From NCBI GenBank assembly GCA_964374025.1, contig CAYJWU010000001.1, positions 14,624 through 78,623 on the forward strand: a stretch of 64,000 bases of DNA, given 5' to 3'. The notes below the pieces were generated by a model. It worked only from the letters and a program-made list of their open reading frames with translations, was not told the origin of the DNA and did not search any database. Source of the DNA: JBASTI01 sp964374025. GTDB taxonomy: Bacteria; Patescibacteriota; Minisyncoccia; Spechtbacterales; HO2-43-30. Positions 42,162 to 50,443 of the stretch are shown one piece after another. The translations under genes were made by a program, and so were the position numbers. How positions within the stretch are numbered: the stretch's first letter is position 1; every line of letters begins with the position of its first letter.

Positions 42162-44329
42162 TTTTCGAATAAATTAATGTGCTCGCTCGCCACATCGGCA
42201 AAACTTCTTGTCGTATCCATGTTCATAATTACATTCTCATAATCCTGCCACTTTTTTGCGTCTAATAGAAAAAGAATAGCGAAAATCAATTCTTTTTTAT
42301 CCTTGGGATTAAAAGTCATAATGTTAGCCAAAACATTCTCCGGCAAACCGTTCTCTCTTGTGGCGATAACCGGAGTTCCCGCGGCACAGCTTTCAAGCAC
42401 AAGATTTGGAGTAACCTCTGACAGCGACGGCACAACAACGAGCCAGCTCCGTTTAATTTCCCGGATAAGAACATCTCGGGAAAGCGCCCCCACCATTAAA
42501 ACGTCGTCTTTCAGTCCGAGTTCATATATCGCTTTGTTCAATTCCCGCGCTTCGGGCCCATCGCCAATAATTTTTAATGTTATTTTTGACTTCGCGAATC
42601 TTTTTACTTCTTTAAAAGCATGCAGCAAAAAGTTTATGTTCTTCAACTTGAGAAGTCTCCCTGCGTATAGAAGTACAAGGTTTTCTGGAAAACTTCTCTC
42701 CCTTTTGTCTATTTCGGGATACGAATTTTCTATGACATGTATTCTACGGCCGTTTAACCCGTAGTAACGAATATACAATTCCTTCAAAAAACTAGAGGTA
42801 AATATTACAAAATTGCAGCGCCTGAACAAAACCCTGAGGATTCCAAAAATTATTTTCTCTCTTTTGGACTTCTTATACGCCTCATAAAACAATCTAAGCG
42901 GCGCGTCTGTTCTGCCGCGCTCTACCGCTCTTTCCCAAAGAAAATCACCGCCCACTCTTAGGGCTAATTTTTTACCGCGCAATTTAGCGGCAAGAAAGGC
43001 TGGGAGAAGGATTTTGGGCGAGGAGCTTAGGGCATAACAGATTTCGAAATTTCGTAGAGATAAAAATATTTTTCTAAACGAGCAAGCCTGCCTTCCGCTT
43101 ATAACATCGGCTTCATACCCCCTTCTTTTAAGTTCCGACAAAAGTTTCTCGGCATAATATGATGGTCCGCCGATATCCGGCGGAAATATGCTTGTGAGTA
43201 GCAATATTCTCGGGGAAGATATGCCTTTGTACATTGAACCAACCCTCGAGGCGATGTTATTCCACGAATATCCTGAAGCTTTTTTAACTCCCTCTCTAGC
43301 CAGCAAATCCGCGGTCTTGGAATTATCTAAAATAAATCGCAGGGCTTGAGCTAATGAACTCGCGTTGGCGGGAAGGGCCAATAATCCCGTCTTTTTGTCT
43401 TCAACTAATTCCGCGAGGCTCCCAACACTCGTTGCGATAACCGGAATCCCAGAAGCCATCGCTTCAATGGCCGTAATCCCAAACCCTTCTGACAGCGATG
43501 GCATTACAAATACATCGGCTATGTGGTAATAATGCGGGATATCGTCGTGCCTGATTGCGCCTACGAATTGGACAGAATCTATAACGGCGAGTTTCTCTGC
43601 CTGCCTCTCAAGATTTACGCGCTCACTGCCATTGCCTACTAAAACGAACTTGATATTCCGGCCCCCTTTTTTTAGAATTGAAAGTGCTTCTATAAGATAT
43701 TTATGCCCCTTAACCTTCTCTAGGCGCCCCACGCTCAAAATAGTAAACTCGCTTTTTATGTGGGGGGTTTCACCCCCCACATAAAAAAACTTTTTCAAAT
43801 CAACTCCATTCGGTATTATTTCTATATTTTTAACGCCGAGTTTTCTAAACCCTTCGTAAACAGCCCGGCTTGAAGCAATACACAGCCGCGCCCGCCTATA
43901 TATTATGCGTGATGCCAGTTTTGAAATAGAATTGTTCCAGATAACGCTCTGCTCCGTGCCTATAAACGGCTTTCGTGTAATCATTGATATAAAACATCCC
44001 ATCAGCGCGCTTACAAAACCATGACAATGAAATATATCAACACAACGTACAAGCAAAAACGAACGAAAAGCAATAAACGGAACCGCGCTTGCGATATATA
44101 AAATAGATGAGTGCGACAAATCCTGAAGCGAAAATAACGAAGTGCGATAAATCGTAACATTGTTTTTCTTTTCGAAATTGGGAGCCCCATTCACGCGACC
44201 CGTTACGACAATAATACGTAAATCCTCCGGCTGACGCTCGGCAATATTTTGCGACCACTGCTCAAGTCCGCCGATAACGGGAGGGTAATGCAATATGGGG
44301 TATAGAATCGTTAGCTTTTTTGAAAACAT
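42158..44329 (-). CDS. tandem GT4-GT4 glycosyltransferase
   Basis: A 723-residue protein made of two complete GT-B units. Unit 1 (about 1-372) has PVIGGLEQWSQNIAE, IEIPNGVDLKKF, LSVGRLEKVKGH and MPSLSEGFGITAIEAMASGIPVIA. Unit 2 (about 378-723) starts RILLLTSIFPPDIGG and has LLYAGRLLKLKN, then VPSLSEVTPNLVLESCAAGTPVIA. Both E-x7-E motifs are present, so it may add two sugars in succession. No linker repeat or frameshift is visible. Its stop overlaps the deacetylase start by 4 bp and its start overlaps the upstream methyltransferase by 19 bp. Confidence 0.88.
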   Translation of the reverse strand: MFSKKLTILYPILHYPPVIGGLEQWSQNIAERQPEDLRIIVVTGRVNGAPNFEKKNNVTIYRTSLFSLQDLSHSSILYIASAVPFIAFRSFLLVRCVDIFHCHGFVSALMGCFISMITRKPFIGTEQSVIWNNSISKLASRIIYRRARLCIASSRAVYEGFRKLGVKNIEIIPNGVDLKKFFYVGGETPHIKSEFTILSVGRLEKVKGHKYLIEALSILKKGGRNIKFVLVGNGSERVNLERQAEKLAVIDSVQFVGAIRHDDIPHYYHIADVFVMPSLSEGFGITAIEAMASGIPVIATSVGSLAELVEDKKTGLLALPANASSLAQALRFILDNSKTADLLAREGVKKASGYSWNNIASRVGSMYKGISSPRILLLTSIFPPDIGGPSYYAEKLLSELKRRGYEADVISGRQACSFRKIFLSLRNFEICYALSSSPKILLPAFLAAKLRGKKLALRVGGDFLWERAVERGRTDAPLRLFYEAYKKSKREKIIFGILRVLFRRCNFVIFTSSFLKELYIRYYGLNGRRIHVIENSYPEIDKRERSFPENLVLLYAGRLLKLKNINFLLHAFKEVKRFAKSKITLKIIGDGPEARELNKAIYELGLKDDVLMVGALSRDVLIREIKRSWLVVVPSLSEVTPNLVLESCAAGTPVIATRENGLPENVLANIMTFNPKDKKELIFAILFLLDAKKWQDYENVIMNMDTTRSFADVASEHINLFEK

Positions 44330-45036
44330 ACAAGACGTACCCTCCCTAAAATTCTGCTAGAAACTCTACCTATAGTCTTATCAAAGAAAATAAGGGCTCC
44401 GGGGGGCAAGAAGTTGACGGGCGGGTATGTATTAAATAATTTTTGAGAAATAAAATTAAGATTGTATCGCGTAAAATACTTGGAGATTCCCCTGACCGTC
44501 GCGTCATTATAGTATTTCCCCTCTTCGTTTACTAATTTTTTCCATTTGACTGCAAAATTTGCAATCTTATATAGACTTAAATAATTAATAAAGTCGCATA
44601 CAAGAAATCCGCCGGGCTTAAGTACCCTAGAAACTTCTGCTTGCGCCCCCTTATAAGTCGCGGCCGAAGCATACCCAAAACTGACAACCACATCGAAATA
44701 GTTACTGGGATAAGCAAGAGAGTATACATCCCCCTGTTCTATTTTAATTTTTCCCATAAGACCCGCGCGTTTTACATTGTCTCTTGCCCCGCCCACGCAT
44801 ACTTTACTTATATCACACCCAATAATTCTAAAATTCGCGCGTTTCGCAAGGAGCATATCCACTTCTCCAAAACCGCAGCCAACATCCAGCATGAGTCCGT
44901 CTCGCCTTTTGCCCAATAACTTTAACGCGTTATCCGCCGTAAGCGAAAAAGTGGCTTTTTTGGAGGAGCTCTGCGTATCAACGCTTTTTGCGTATTTCTC
45001 CCATTTAGTTTTTCGCAAAATTATATCTTCGCCCAT
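44311..45036 (-). CDS. class I SAM-dependent methyltransferase
   Basis: A 241-residue enzyme with MLDVGCGFGEVDML, IIGCDISKVCVGGA, FDVVVSFGYASAA and EVSRVLKPGGFLVCDF, a textbook Methyltransf_11/25 series. The C-terminal part (FTRYNLNFISQ) is typical of ubiquinone/sugar methyltransferases. It overlaps both neighbours by 16 to 19 bp. Probably modifies a sugar or lipid carrier. Confidence 0.78.
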   Translation of the reverse strand: MGEDIILRKTKWEKYAKSVDTQSSSKKATFSLTADNALKLLGKRRDGLMLDVGCGFGEVDMLLAKRANFRIIGCDISKVCVGGARDNVKRAGLMGKIKIEQGDVYSLAYPSNYFDVVVSFGYASAATYKGAQAEVSRVLKPGGFLVCDFINYLSLYKIANFAVKWKKLVNEEGKYYNDATVRGISKYFTRYNLNFISQKLFNTYPPVNFLPPGALIFFDKTIGRVSSRILGRVRLVCFQKS

Positions 45037-46010
45037 AAAGCAAGTGTTGCAAAACGTTTCATAATGGAAGGGGGAATCAATCCAAGTATATTACGTAAAG
45101 TTGAATTGGCTGACCCTTTGCTGCTGCCCCCTATTTCATGTATTAGATATTCTTTCGTTCCCCAGCCGCGTTTAAAAATTTCTAAACTGGACCCCTTTCT
45201 CGTGCCGCCTAGGTCAAAATAATCATATTCTCTTCCTGCATATGCCCGCATTACATGCCACAAAATCTGGTGACCAATCTTTTTGCTGCGAAACTTCTCG
45301 TCCGATGCGCTTATGAAATAATGGATAAATGGAGGGTAGAGTAAGAATACACTCCCCCCGACGACCCTCCCTTCGTTCTTTGCCACAAAAATTTTTGCAT
45401 GATTGCTAAAAAATGTAACTGCCGAAAATGGCAGCGGAATATTTTTGTGCCTCTTCACTGTGCGTAAATATAAACTATAAAACTGTTTCAGCTCGTCCTC
45501 ATCCCCGCACTCTTTAATCTCCACAAATCCCTCACCTTTTTTAATTTCCTGTTTTAGTGTCTTGCGAAATCCGCCCCATAAATTTTCCGGAGATTTTTTT
45601 GAAAAATTTTCTAACCAGAAAGTTGTTCCCGAAGGCAGGGGATTATTTCTCGGCGGATTTGAGGCCTGTTTTGGCAATATGTATGGATGAAACTTTATCC
45701 TTGCCCTCTCGCCGAAAAACTGTCTGAAATCTGATATAAACTCTCCAAGACCCACGCTATCTTTCAACGGCAAAGGTCCGCCATATTCGCAAAAAGGATG
45801 CGAAACTATCTTTTCTTTTCCAAACATTCTGCATCTTGCGATACTCAACAAAAGTTCGTCGCGCCATAAATAATGTTCAAATTTAAGCCAAAAAAATTCT
45901 TTTTCCAAAAAACTTTCCCAAACTGGCGTATGAAAAAAAGTTTTGAAAAGAGCTTTATCCAGTAAATCTTCCCATTCGCTTTCATTTTCTATTTTTTGAA
46001 ATGTATTCAT
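45021..46010 (-). CDS. FemAB-related GNAT-fold transferase
   Basis: A 329-residue protein of the FemAB/GNAT_6 group. The N-terminus has FFHTPVWESFL and the C-terminal GNAT domain GGSVFLLYPPFIHYFISASD, then DYFDLGGTRKGSSLEIFKRGWG, the hallmark end of FemAB-like proteins. FemAB enzymes add amino acids from aminoacyl-tRNA or acyl groups to cell-wall or lipid intermediates. In PEP-CTERM/XrtA loci a FemAB-like protein is paired with a polysaccharide deacetylase; the gene just upstream here (29-bp overlap) is such a deacetylase, but no exosortase is in the window. Confidence 0.75.
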   Translation of the reverse strand: MNTFQKIENESEWEDLLDKALFKTFFHTPVWESFLEKEFFWLKFEHYLWRDELLLSIARCRMFGKEKIVSHPFCEYGGPLPLKDSVGLGEFISDFRQFFGERARIKFHPYILPKQASNPPRNNPLPSGTTFWLENFSKKSPENLWGGFRKTLKQEIKKGEGFVEIKECGDEDELKQFYSLYLRTVKRHKNIPLPFSAVTFFSNHAKIFVAKNEGRVVGGSVFLLYPPFIHYFISASDEKFRSKKIGHQILWHVMRAYAGREYDYFDLGGTRKGSSLEIFKRGWGTKEYLIHEIGGSSKGSANSTLRNILGLIPPSIMKRFATLALWAKI

Positions 46011-46773
46011 TGGCTATTTCCTCGCCCCGCCTGAATTGATACCCATGCTTTTTCAATAAATCCAAAATTTTAAAAAGCTTTCCGGTAAATTTAGGGTCGT
46101 GAAACATATCCCACGAATGAAAGCTGAATGACACATATTGCGGCTTATGCATGGTAAATAAAAATTGATACGTAGAAAATGGCAACCCCCTTATCCATGC
46201 TCCGGCAAGCGGGACGCCTAAGAGGTGGCCGGTTACCGGCAACTCAAGAATGTCCATATCGCCTGCCTTCTTGTACGCTATTTCGCTTGGATAATATGGT
46301 ATTTTGGGAGCGCTGCCCCGATATCCGCGATATTTTTTAAACGGCGGGTAATGCGGCACAACACTGCTGTCGTAGTAAAATCCGGCGTTGCTCACGGTCC
46401 TTATCGCAGTATTATCTATTATATGCGAAGGGGCGCGGAAACCTTTCGGCGCAACACCCAAGGTTTTCTTGTACAAATTCACGAAGCGCTCAAGCTCTTC
46501 CCGTATATGGGATACGTGCACCAAATCGAAAAAAGTGTGGGAGTAACTATGGCAGCCAATTTCATGATTTTGCGACCAGCCCAGCACGAGCTTGGGATAT
46601 TTCTCCAAAACTTCACCGGTGACAAAAAGCGTAGAGGATATGCCCGCCCCTGTAAGTTTATTTAAAATTTCATCCACGCGCTCGGCGCCCCTGAAGGTCT
46701 TTGCGTGTTCAGACCCATAATCATGCTCAATGTCCACAGAAACAAAACAAATTTTTTCTTTAATTTGACTCAT
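45982..46773 (-). CDS. polysaccharide deacetylase, XrtA-associated type
   Basis: A 263-residue NodB-fold protein without signal peptide. FVSVDIEHDYG replaces the usual TFDDG, as in the DUF3473-type deacetylases of PEP-CTERM loci. EIGCHSYSHTFF supplies the metal histidines, GFRAPSH the Arg and ILELPVTG the C-terminal motif. It lies between an SDR gene (14-bp overlap) and the FemAB-like gene. Presumably acts on a cytoplasmic or periplasmic glycan intermediate. Confidence 0.82.
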   Translation of the reverse strand: MSQIKEKICFVSVDIEHDYGSEHAKTFRGAERVDEILNKLTGAGISSTLFVTGEVLEKYPKLVLGWSQNHEIGCHSYSHTFFDLVHVSHIREELERFVNLYKKTLGVAPKGFRAPSHIIDNTAIRTVSNAGFYYDSSVVPHYPPFKKYRGYRGSAPKIPYYPSEIAYKKAGDMDILELPVTGHLLGVPLAGAWIRGLPFSTYQFLFTMHKPQYVSFSFHSWDMFHDPKFTGKLFKILDLLKKHGYQFRRGEEIANEYISKNRK

Positions 46774-47752
46774 ACTTAATGATTTCTTTCATACTATCTT
46801 CTAGCATGTACTTCGGTTTATAGCCGATAAGTTTTTTTATTTTTGAAATATCCGGACGGCGACGCTGCATATCCTCAAAGCCCTCCGGATAGACTTTGGC
46901 GTACGGGATGTAACGTATTTTAGATTTGCTTTCCGTAAGTTTAATTACTTTCTTCGCTAAATTCTCAATTGTTATTTCTTCATCCGAGCCAAGATTGTAG
47001 ACCTCTCCAGCGCTTTTCTGATGCGCCATTACTTTTAAAACCGCGTCAACAACGTCGTTGACATAACAAAACGACCGCGTCTGTTTCCCGCTGCCATGAA
47101 CTGTCAGAAACTCACCCCTTAGGGCTTGCCGCACAAACCGCGGCACAACCATTCCGTACTCTCCGGTTTGGCGCGGCCCAATAGTGTTAAAAAACCTGAC
47201 AACGCGTACCGGAAGTCCTTTTTCCTTAAAATAAGCAAGCGCCAAAAACTCATCCACACCCTTTGAGAGGGCATATCCCCAACGGTAATTTTTGACAGAT
47301 CCGTAAACCCTGTCATCGTCTTCGCTAAAGGGCAACTTGGTATTTTTGCCGTAGATCTCCGAAGTCGACGCGATAAGCACTGGGGTCTTTTTGCCAAGCG
47401 CGGCATTTAACACGTTTTCGGTGCCGCGTATATTTAAAATCCACGACTCCAGCGGCTTTTCCATAATCGTTTTCACCCCAACAGCCGCTGCAAGATGATA
47501 AACCTCATCTGCGCGAGAGACCATTTTCTCGACCAGAGATTTATTCAGAACATCGCCTTCTTCAAATACAAAATTCCTTTCGGAGAGCAGGTGCCTTATA
47601 TTATCTAAAGAGCCAGTTGAAAGATTGTCCAGCACAAACACCCTCTTGCCTTGCGCGAGAAGTTTTTCGCAGAGATGACTGCCTATAAATCCGGCCCCGC
47701 CGGTGACAAAAACGGCTTTCTGCCTCCCGGCGGACAAGTTTTGTTTGCTCAT
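46760..47752 (-). CDS. UXS-like UDP-glucuronate decarboxylase or NDP-sugar epimerase
   Basis: A 330-residue extended SDR. VTGGAGFIGSHL binds NAD, STSEIYGKN and YALSK hold the Ser/Tyr/Lys site, with a Glu after the Ser as in UXS enzymes. GEYGMVVPRFVRQALRGE and MQRRRPDISKIKKLIGYKPK match the sugar-nucleotide-binding end of UDP-xylose synthases. UXS (UDP-glucuronate to UDP-xylose) is favoured over UDP-glucose 4-epimerase, but I could not align it. It is the first gene of the minus-strand block and one of the few with a good ribosome binding site. Confidence 0.75.
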   Translation of the reverse strand: MSKQNLSAGRQKAVFVTGGAGFIGSHLCEKLLAQGKRVFVLDNLSTGSLDNIRHLLSERNFVFEEGDVLNKSLVEKMVSRADEVYHLAAAVGVKTIMEKPLESWILNIRGTENVLNAALGKKTPVLIASTSEIYGKNTKLPFSEDDDRVYGSVKNYRWGYALSKGVDEFLALAYFKEKGLPVRVVRFFNTIGPRQTGEYGMVVPRFVRQALRGEFLTVHGSGKQTRSFCYVNDVVDAVLKVMAHQKSAGEVYNLGSDEEITIENLAKKVIKLTESKSKIRYIPYAKVYPEGFEDMQRRRPDISKIKKLIGYKPKYMLEDSMKEIIKYESN

Positions 47753-47755
47753 AAA

Positions 47756-47762
47756 CTCCTTT
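47756..47762 (-). promoter_or_regulatory. Shine-Dalgarno sequence of the UXS-like gene
   Basis: AAAGGAG on the minus strand, three bases before the ATG at 47752. Noted because almost no other gene in the window has a recognisable Shine-Dalgarno sequence, and it fixes this start. Confidence 0.6.
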
Positions 47763-47785
47763 TAGAGTACTATGAAATTGGCTTT

Positions 47786-48827
47786 ATGTCTAGGATTCTA
47801 TTCATAATAACGCAATCTGAAATTGGCGGCGCGCAGCGATATCTTTTGGAATTGGCCCCGTATCTTGCCTCGCAAGGACACGAAGTACTGGTAGCGGCTG
47901 GCGAAGGTGATGGACCATTATTTACGGAGCTAGAATCAAGAATTATGAATCATGAATTAAGAACCTATAATATTCCATATCTGGTTAGAAACTTAAATCC
48001 GTTTAGTGATGCAAGGGCATTATTTTCTATACTAGTAGTTCTAAAAAAAGAACAGCCAAACATCGTATTTCTCCAAAGTACAAAGGCGGGGTTCTTGGGT
48101 TCTCTTGCCGTAAAATTATTCATGATTCATAATTCAGGATTCATGATTCATGTGATATACCGCATCGGCGGCTGGTCCTTCAACGACCCGCGGCCATGGT
48201 GGATGAACAAAATACTTTTTTGGATGGAGAGAATCAGCGCGCCGTGGAAAAATATTATTATAGTAAATTCTGAATTGGATCGCAAAATCGCGATAGACAA
48301 AAAAATCGCGCCGCCAGAGAAGATCGTGAAGGTATATAATGGAATAGACGCGGATAAATTAAAATTTTTGACAAAGGAAGAGGCTAGGACAATTATCTTA
48401 TCGAAGCTTTTTCGTAACCAGCCCTTCACTACCTCACCCCCTCCGGCTCCCCCTCTCCTTAGTAAGGAGAGGGGGATGGGGGGTGAGGTATATGAATATG
48501 GCAAACTTTTGTTAGTAGGCGCAATCGCAAATCTTTACGCCACCAAAGGCATAAAATACCTGATAGAAGCTGCGCATATTTGTCAATTGTCAATTGTCAA
48601 TTGTCCGCTGCTGTTTATCGTCATCGGCGAAGGCCCCGAGCGCTCAAAACTAGAGGCGCTAATAAAAAAATATAATCTCGGAGATAAGTTTTTCCTAGTC
48701 GGACGCATACCGAACGCATCACAATACCTAAAAGCATTTGATATATTTGTTTTGCCGTCGGTAAAGGAAGGATTTCCTTGGGTACTGCTTGAAGCAATGG
48801 CCGCGGAAGTTCCTATAATTGCGACAA
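47786..48827 (+). CDS. GT4-family glycosyltransferase, 3' end lost in scaffold gap
   Basis: Starts ATG at 47786 (MSRILFIITQSEIGGAQRYLLEL); an upstream ATG in frame at 47651 would lie in the divergent gene. 347 codons are visible before the N-run. QSEIGGAQRYL and VYNGIDADKL mark the GT-B fold and LPSVKEGFPWVLLEAMAAEVPIIA the donor site, so only the last 40 or so residues are missing. The coding sequence is interrupted in frame by four short repeats, at 47939-47962, 48115-48154, 48430-48490 and 48581-48604. They add loops without breaking the frame. The divergent UXS-like gene starts 33 bp away. Confidence 0.82.
47939..47962. repeat. short AT-rich repeat around ATGAATCATGAAT
   Basis: AATTATGAATCATGAATTAAG, an imperfect palindrome of the ATTCATGATTCAT type, repeated in longer form at 48115-48154 in the same gene. 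It is read in frame by the GT4 gene. Confidence 0.5.
48115..48154. repeat. tandem and inverted ATTCATGATTCAT repeat inside a CDS
   Basis: Two copies of ATTCATGATTCAT-like sequence separated by AATTCAGG, giving the peptide FMIHNSGFMIHV in the GT4 protein. TCATGA is self-complementary, so the block can fold on itself. Confidence 0.65.
48430..48490. repeat. 61-bp GC-rich perfect-arm hairpin repeat inserted in frame
   Basis: Outer arms TACCTCACCCCC and GGGGGTGAGGTA are perfect complements at both ends; inner arms CCCCCTCTCCTT and AAGGAGAGGGGG pair around AGT. It encodes a Pro-rich loop (SPPPAPPLLSKERGMGGEV) in the GT4 protein between two conserved segments. The core CCCTCTCCTT[AG]GTAAGGAGAGGG recurs as parts of the element at 53831-53974. 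Confidence 0.8.
48581..48604. repeat. triple TGTCAAT tandem repeat
   Basis: TGTCAAT is repeated three times and a bit (period 7), and CAATTG is self-complementary. It encodes CQLSIVNC in the GT4 protein and lies between beta-strand-like segments. Confidence 0.65.
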
Positions 48828-48927
48828 NNNNNNNNNNNNNNNNNNNNNNNNNNNNNNNNNNNNNNNNNNNNNNNNNNNNNNNNNNNNNNNNNNNNNNNNN
48901 NNNNNNNNNNNNNNNNNNNNNNNNNNN
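48828..48927. other. 100-N scaffold gap
   Basis: Exactly 100 Ns between the GT4 and the Wzy-like gene. The gap hides the end of the first gene and the beginning of the second; true distance is unknown. Frames reading across it are not evidence for a fusion. Confidence 0.98.
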
Positions 48928-50121
48928 CATGGCTATTCCCTATCGGCAGAGATGTTATTTTCAAAATGACCGTAGAATTTCTACTTCTATTAGTTTTTGT
49001 CATTTGGTCATTTGGTCATTTGAAATTGATTAAAAATTGGAAATTAGAAATTAGAAATTTAAAAACGTCGCTTATCCTCTCAATGCTGTTGTTCTGGCTG
49101 ATTATGATTTTAGCTACACTAAACTCTGTGCAACCGGAGTTTAGCCTCTGGGGCAATATTTACAAGAATCAGGGCCTGATGACTTGGACGCATTACTTAC
49201 TTTTTTTCTTTTTGCTTATTTTGTTCTTGCGCGGCAAAAATCATTGGAACTTTTTGATGCATATTGCTATTTTTGTTGGAACGCTTGTGGGTCTAGTCGC
49301 GCTCTGGCAGATAGCGCAGCATGGCGCGGGATCCCGAGTCGCTTCAGCGACATTAAATAATTCAAATTATCTCGCCGCGTATCTTGTGCTTTTAATTCCC
49401 ATTACGTTCTCGTTTTTCCTTAAAAAACATTCCCACATTCTTGGAATCGCTTCTATTATTCAGTTCCTTGCGCTACTTGGCACCCAAACACGCGGCGCCT
49501 ATGTTGGTGTTATTGTAGCTGGAATTGTTTTTGCTATATTATATCTTGCTCACACAAAGAGGGTGCCAAAACTCAAATTATTTTTCTGGACCGCAGTTCC
49601 GCTTTTCGCGTTGCTTGCTGCTTTCTACTTACTGCTTAATACGAATACCGGCCAATCTTTCCAGCAAAAGCTCCCCGACTCTACGGATCGCTTTCTTGAT
49701 ACAAAAAGTATTTTAAACAGCGTCGCTCCTCGTCTTGAAGCATGGCACGCGGGAGGAAAAGGCATGCTTATGCGGCCATTTTTGGGCTACGGGCCAGAAA
49801 ACTTTTTTGTCGCTTTTGATGAACATTACAGCGGCTCGCAAGATCACTTGGGATCGCTTGCGGAGGAAGGATCCCTATCGGAATCTTGGTTCGACAAAGC
49901 GCATAATTTTATTTTTGATATCGGAGCGACAACTGGTTTTCTTGGATTATTCGCATATGTAGGCATTTTCGCCTCGGCGCTATACCTCCTGTCTAGGAAG
50001 CTTTCTATAGTTAAAATTGGATTTATCTCCGCATTAGCAGGATACTTCACGCAAAACCTCTTGGGATTCGATACGATTGTACCGGGAATTTATCTGATGT
50101 TTTTGTTGGGGTATGCACATT
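48928..50121 (+). CDS. Wzy/O-antigen-ligase-like membrane protein, both ends in scaffold gaps
   Basis: About 397 codons are visible in the frame starting TGG at 48930. The protein has some nine hydrophobic helices and a large outer loop (about residues 205-270 of the visible part) containing APRLEAWHAGGKGM, GYGPENF and KAHNFIFDIGATTGFLGL, the classic Wzy_C/WaaL pattern (RxxxW, then GxGPxNF and HNxxLxxxxxxGxxGL). Such proteins polymerise or ligate lipid-linked glycan. Both termini fall in N-runs. A low-complexity repeat at 48998-49065 lies in the first loop. Confidence 0.85.
48998..49065. repeat. tandem CATTTGGT and AATTAGA microrepeats inside a CDS
   Basis: Three units of CATTTGGT are followed by AAATTGATTAAAAATTGG and then AAATTAGAAATTAGAAATTT. 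The block is read in frame as WSFGHLKLIKNWKLEIRNLK in a membrane protein and introduces a basic stretch between helices. Confidence 0.7.
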
Positions 50122-50221
50122 NNNNNNNNNNNNNNNNNNNNNNNNNNNNNNNNNNNNNNNNNNNNNNNNNNNNNNNNNNNNNNNNNNNNNNNNNNNNNNN
50201 NNNNNNNNNNNNNNNNNNNNN
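50122..50221. other. 100-N scaffold gap
   Basis: Second run of exactly 100 Ns. It separates the Wzy-like gene from a GC-rich, strongly folding, non-coding stretch, a sequence type that often breaks assemblies. Confidence 0.98.
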
Positions 50222-50408
50222 AGGGCTAGGATATAGCGCCTAGCGTCGCTGTGTATTGCAAAGAACTAATTTGGGGACGGCCGGCGCGCGTCTCATAAGG
50301 GCGGGTAGGGGCAGCATAGAGTACTGCGCCCGCCAGGAAATGTCGCGCGCCGGCCAAAAGGAGCAAGCGGCAGGCCGGGACAGATATATACCACCCGCAG
50401 TGCCGCAT
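50222..50408 (-). ncRNA. candidate structured RNA, 3' end in gap
   Basis: This stretch is richer in GC than its surroundings and holds no convincing gene. On the minus strand it folds into three domains. P1: GCGGCA/TGCCGC (50401-50406 with 50367-50372), enclosing CGGG/CCCG (50394-50397 with 50376-50379). P2: a perfect 12-bp stem GGCCGGCGCGCG (50344-50355 with 50279-50290), enclosing GGCGGG/CCCGCC (50329-50334 with 50300-50305) and GCAG/CTGC (50324-50327 with 50311-50314). P3: GCTAGG/CCTAGC (50239-50244 with 50225-50230). The promoter at 50415-50443 would start the transcript two bases before P1. It does not match tmRNA, SRP RNA, RNase P RNA or 6S RNA signatures that I know. A 60-codon leaderless reading frame beginning at 50408 is the alternative. 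Confidence 0.5.
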
Positions 50409-50414
50409 GAGGGT

Positions 50415-50443
50415 AGTATACACCCACGCGAAAAACTTGTCAA
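50415..50443 (-). promoter_or_regulatory. consensus sigma70 promoter of the candidate RNA
   Basis: Minus strand TTGACA (50438-50443), 17-bp spacer, TATACT (50415-50420). The -35 box overlaps the stop codon of the TPR-like gene. Predicted start near 50408. It is the best promoter in the window. Confidence 0.75.

Noticed and set aside
42158..44329. Two genes joined by a frameshift or missed stop
   Set aside because: The frame runs cleanly through the junction near codon 375, with ordinary sequence and no homopolymer that would suggest an error.
48581..48604. CRISPR-like array
   Set aside because: Period is 7 bases with no spacers, and the stretch is coding. No cas gene is in the window.
48819..50243. 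Continuous frame across the N-runs suggesting a GT4-Wzy fusion
   Set aside because: Runs of exactly 100 Ns are placeholder gaps, so continuity across them means nothing. The GT4 frame differs from the Wzy-like frame.
50226..50408. 60-residue protein with a leaderless start in the RNA candidate
   Set aside because: It matches the predicted start but has no motif, odd composition (Ala, Arg, Leu from GC-rich stems), and the underlying DNA is dominated by paired stems. Kept only as an alternative reading.
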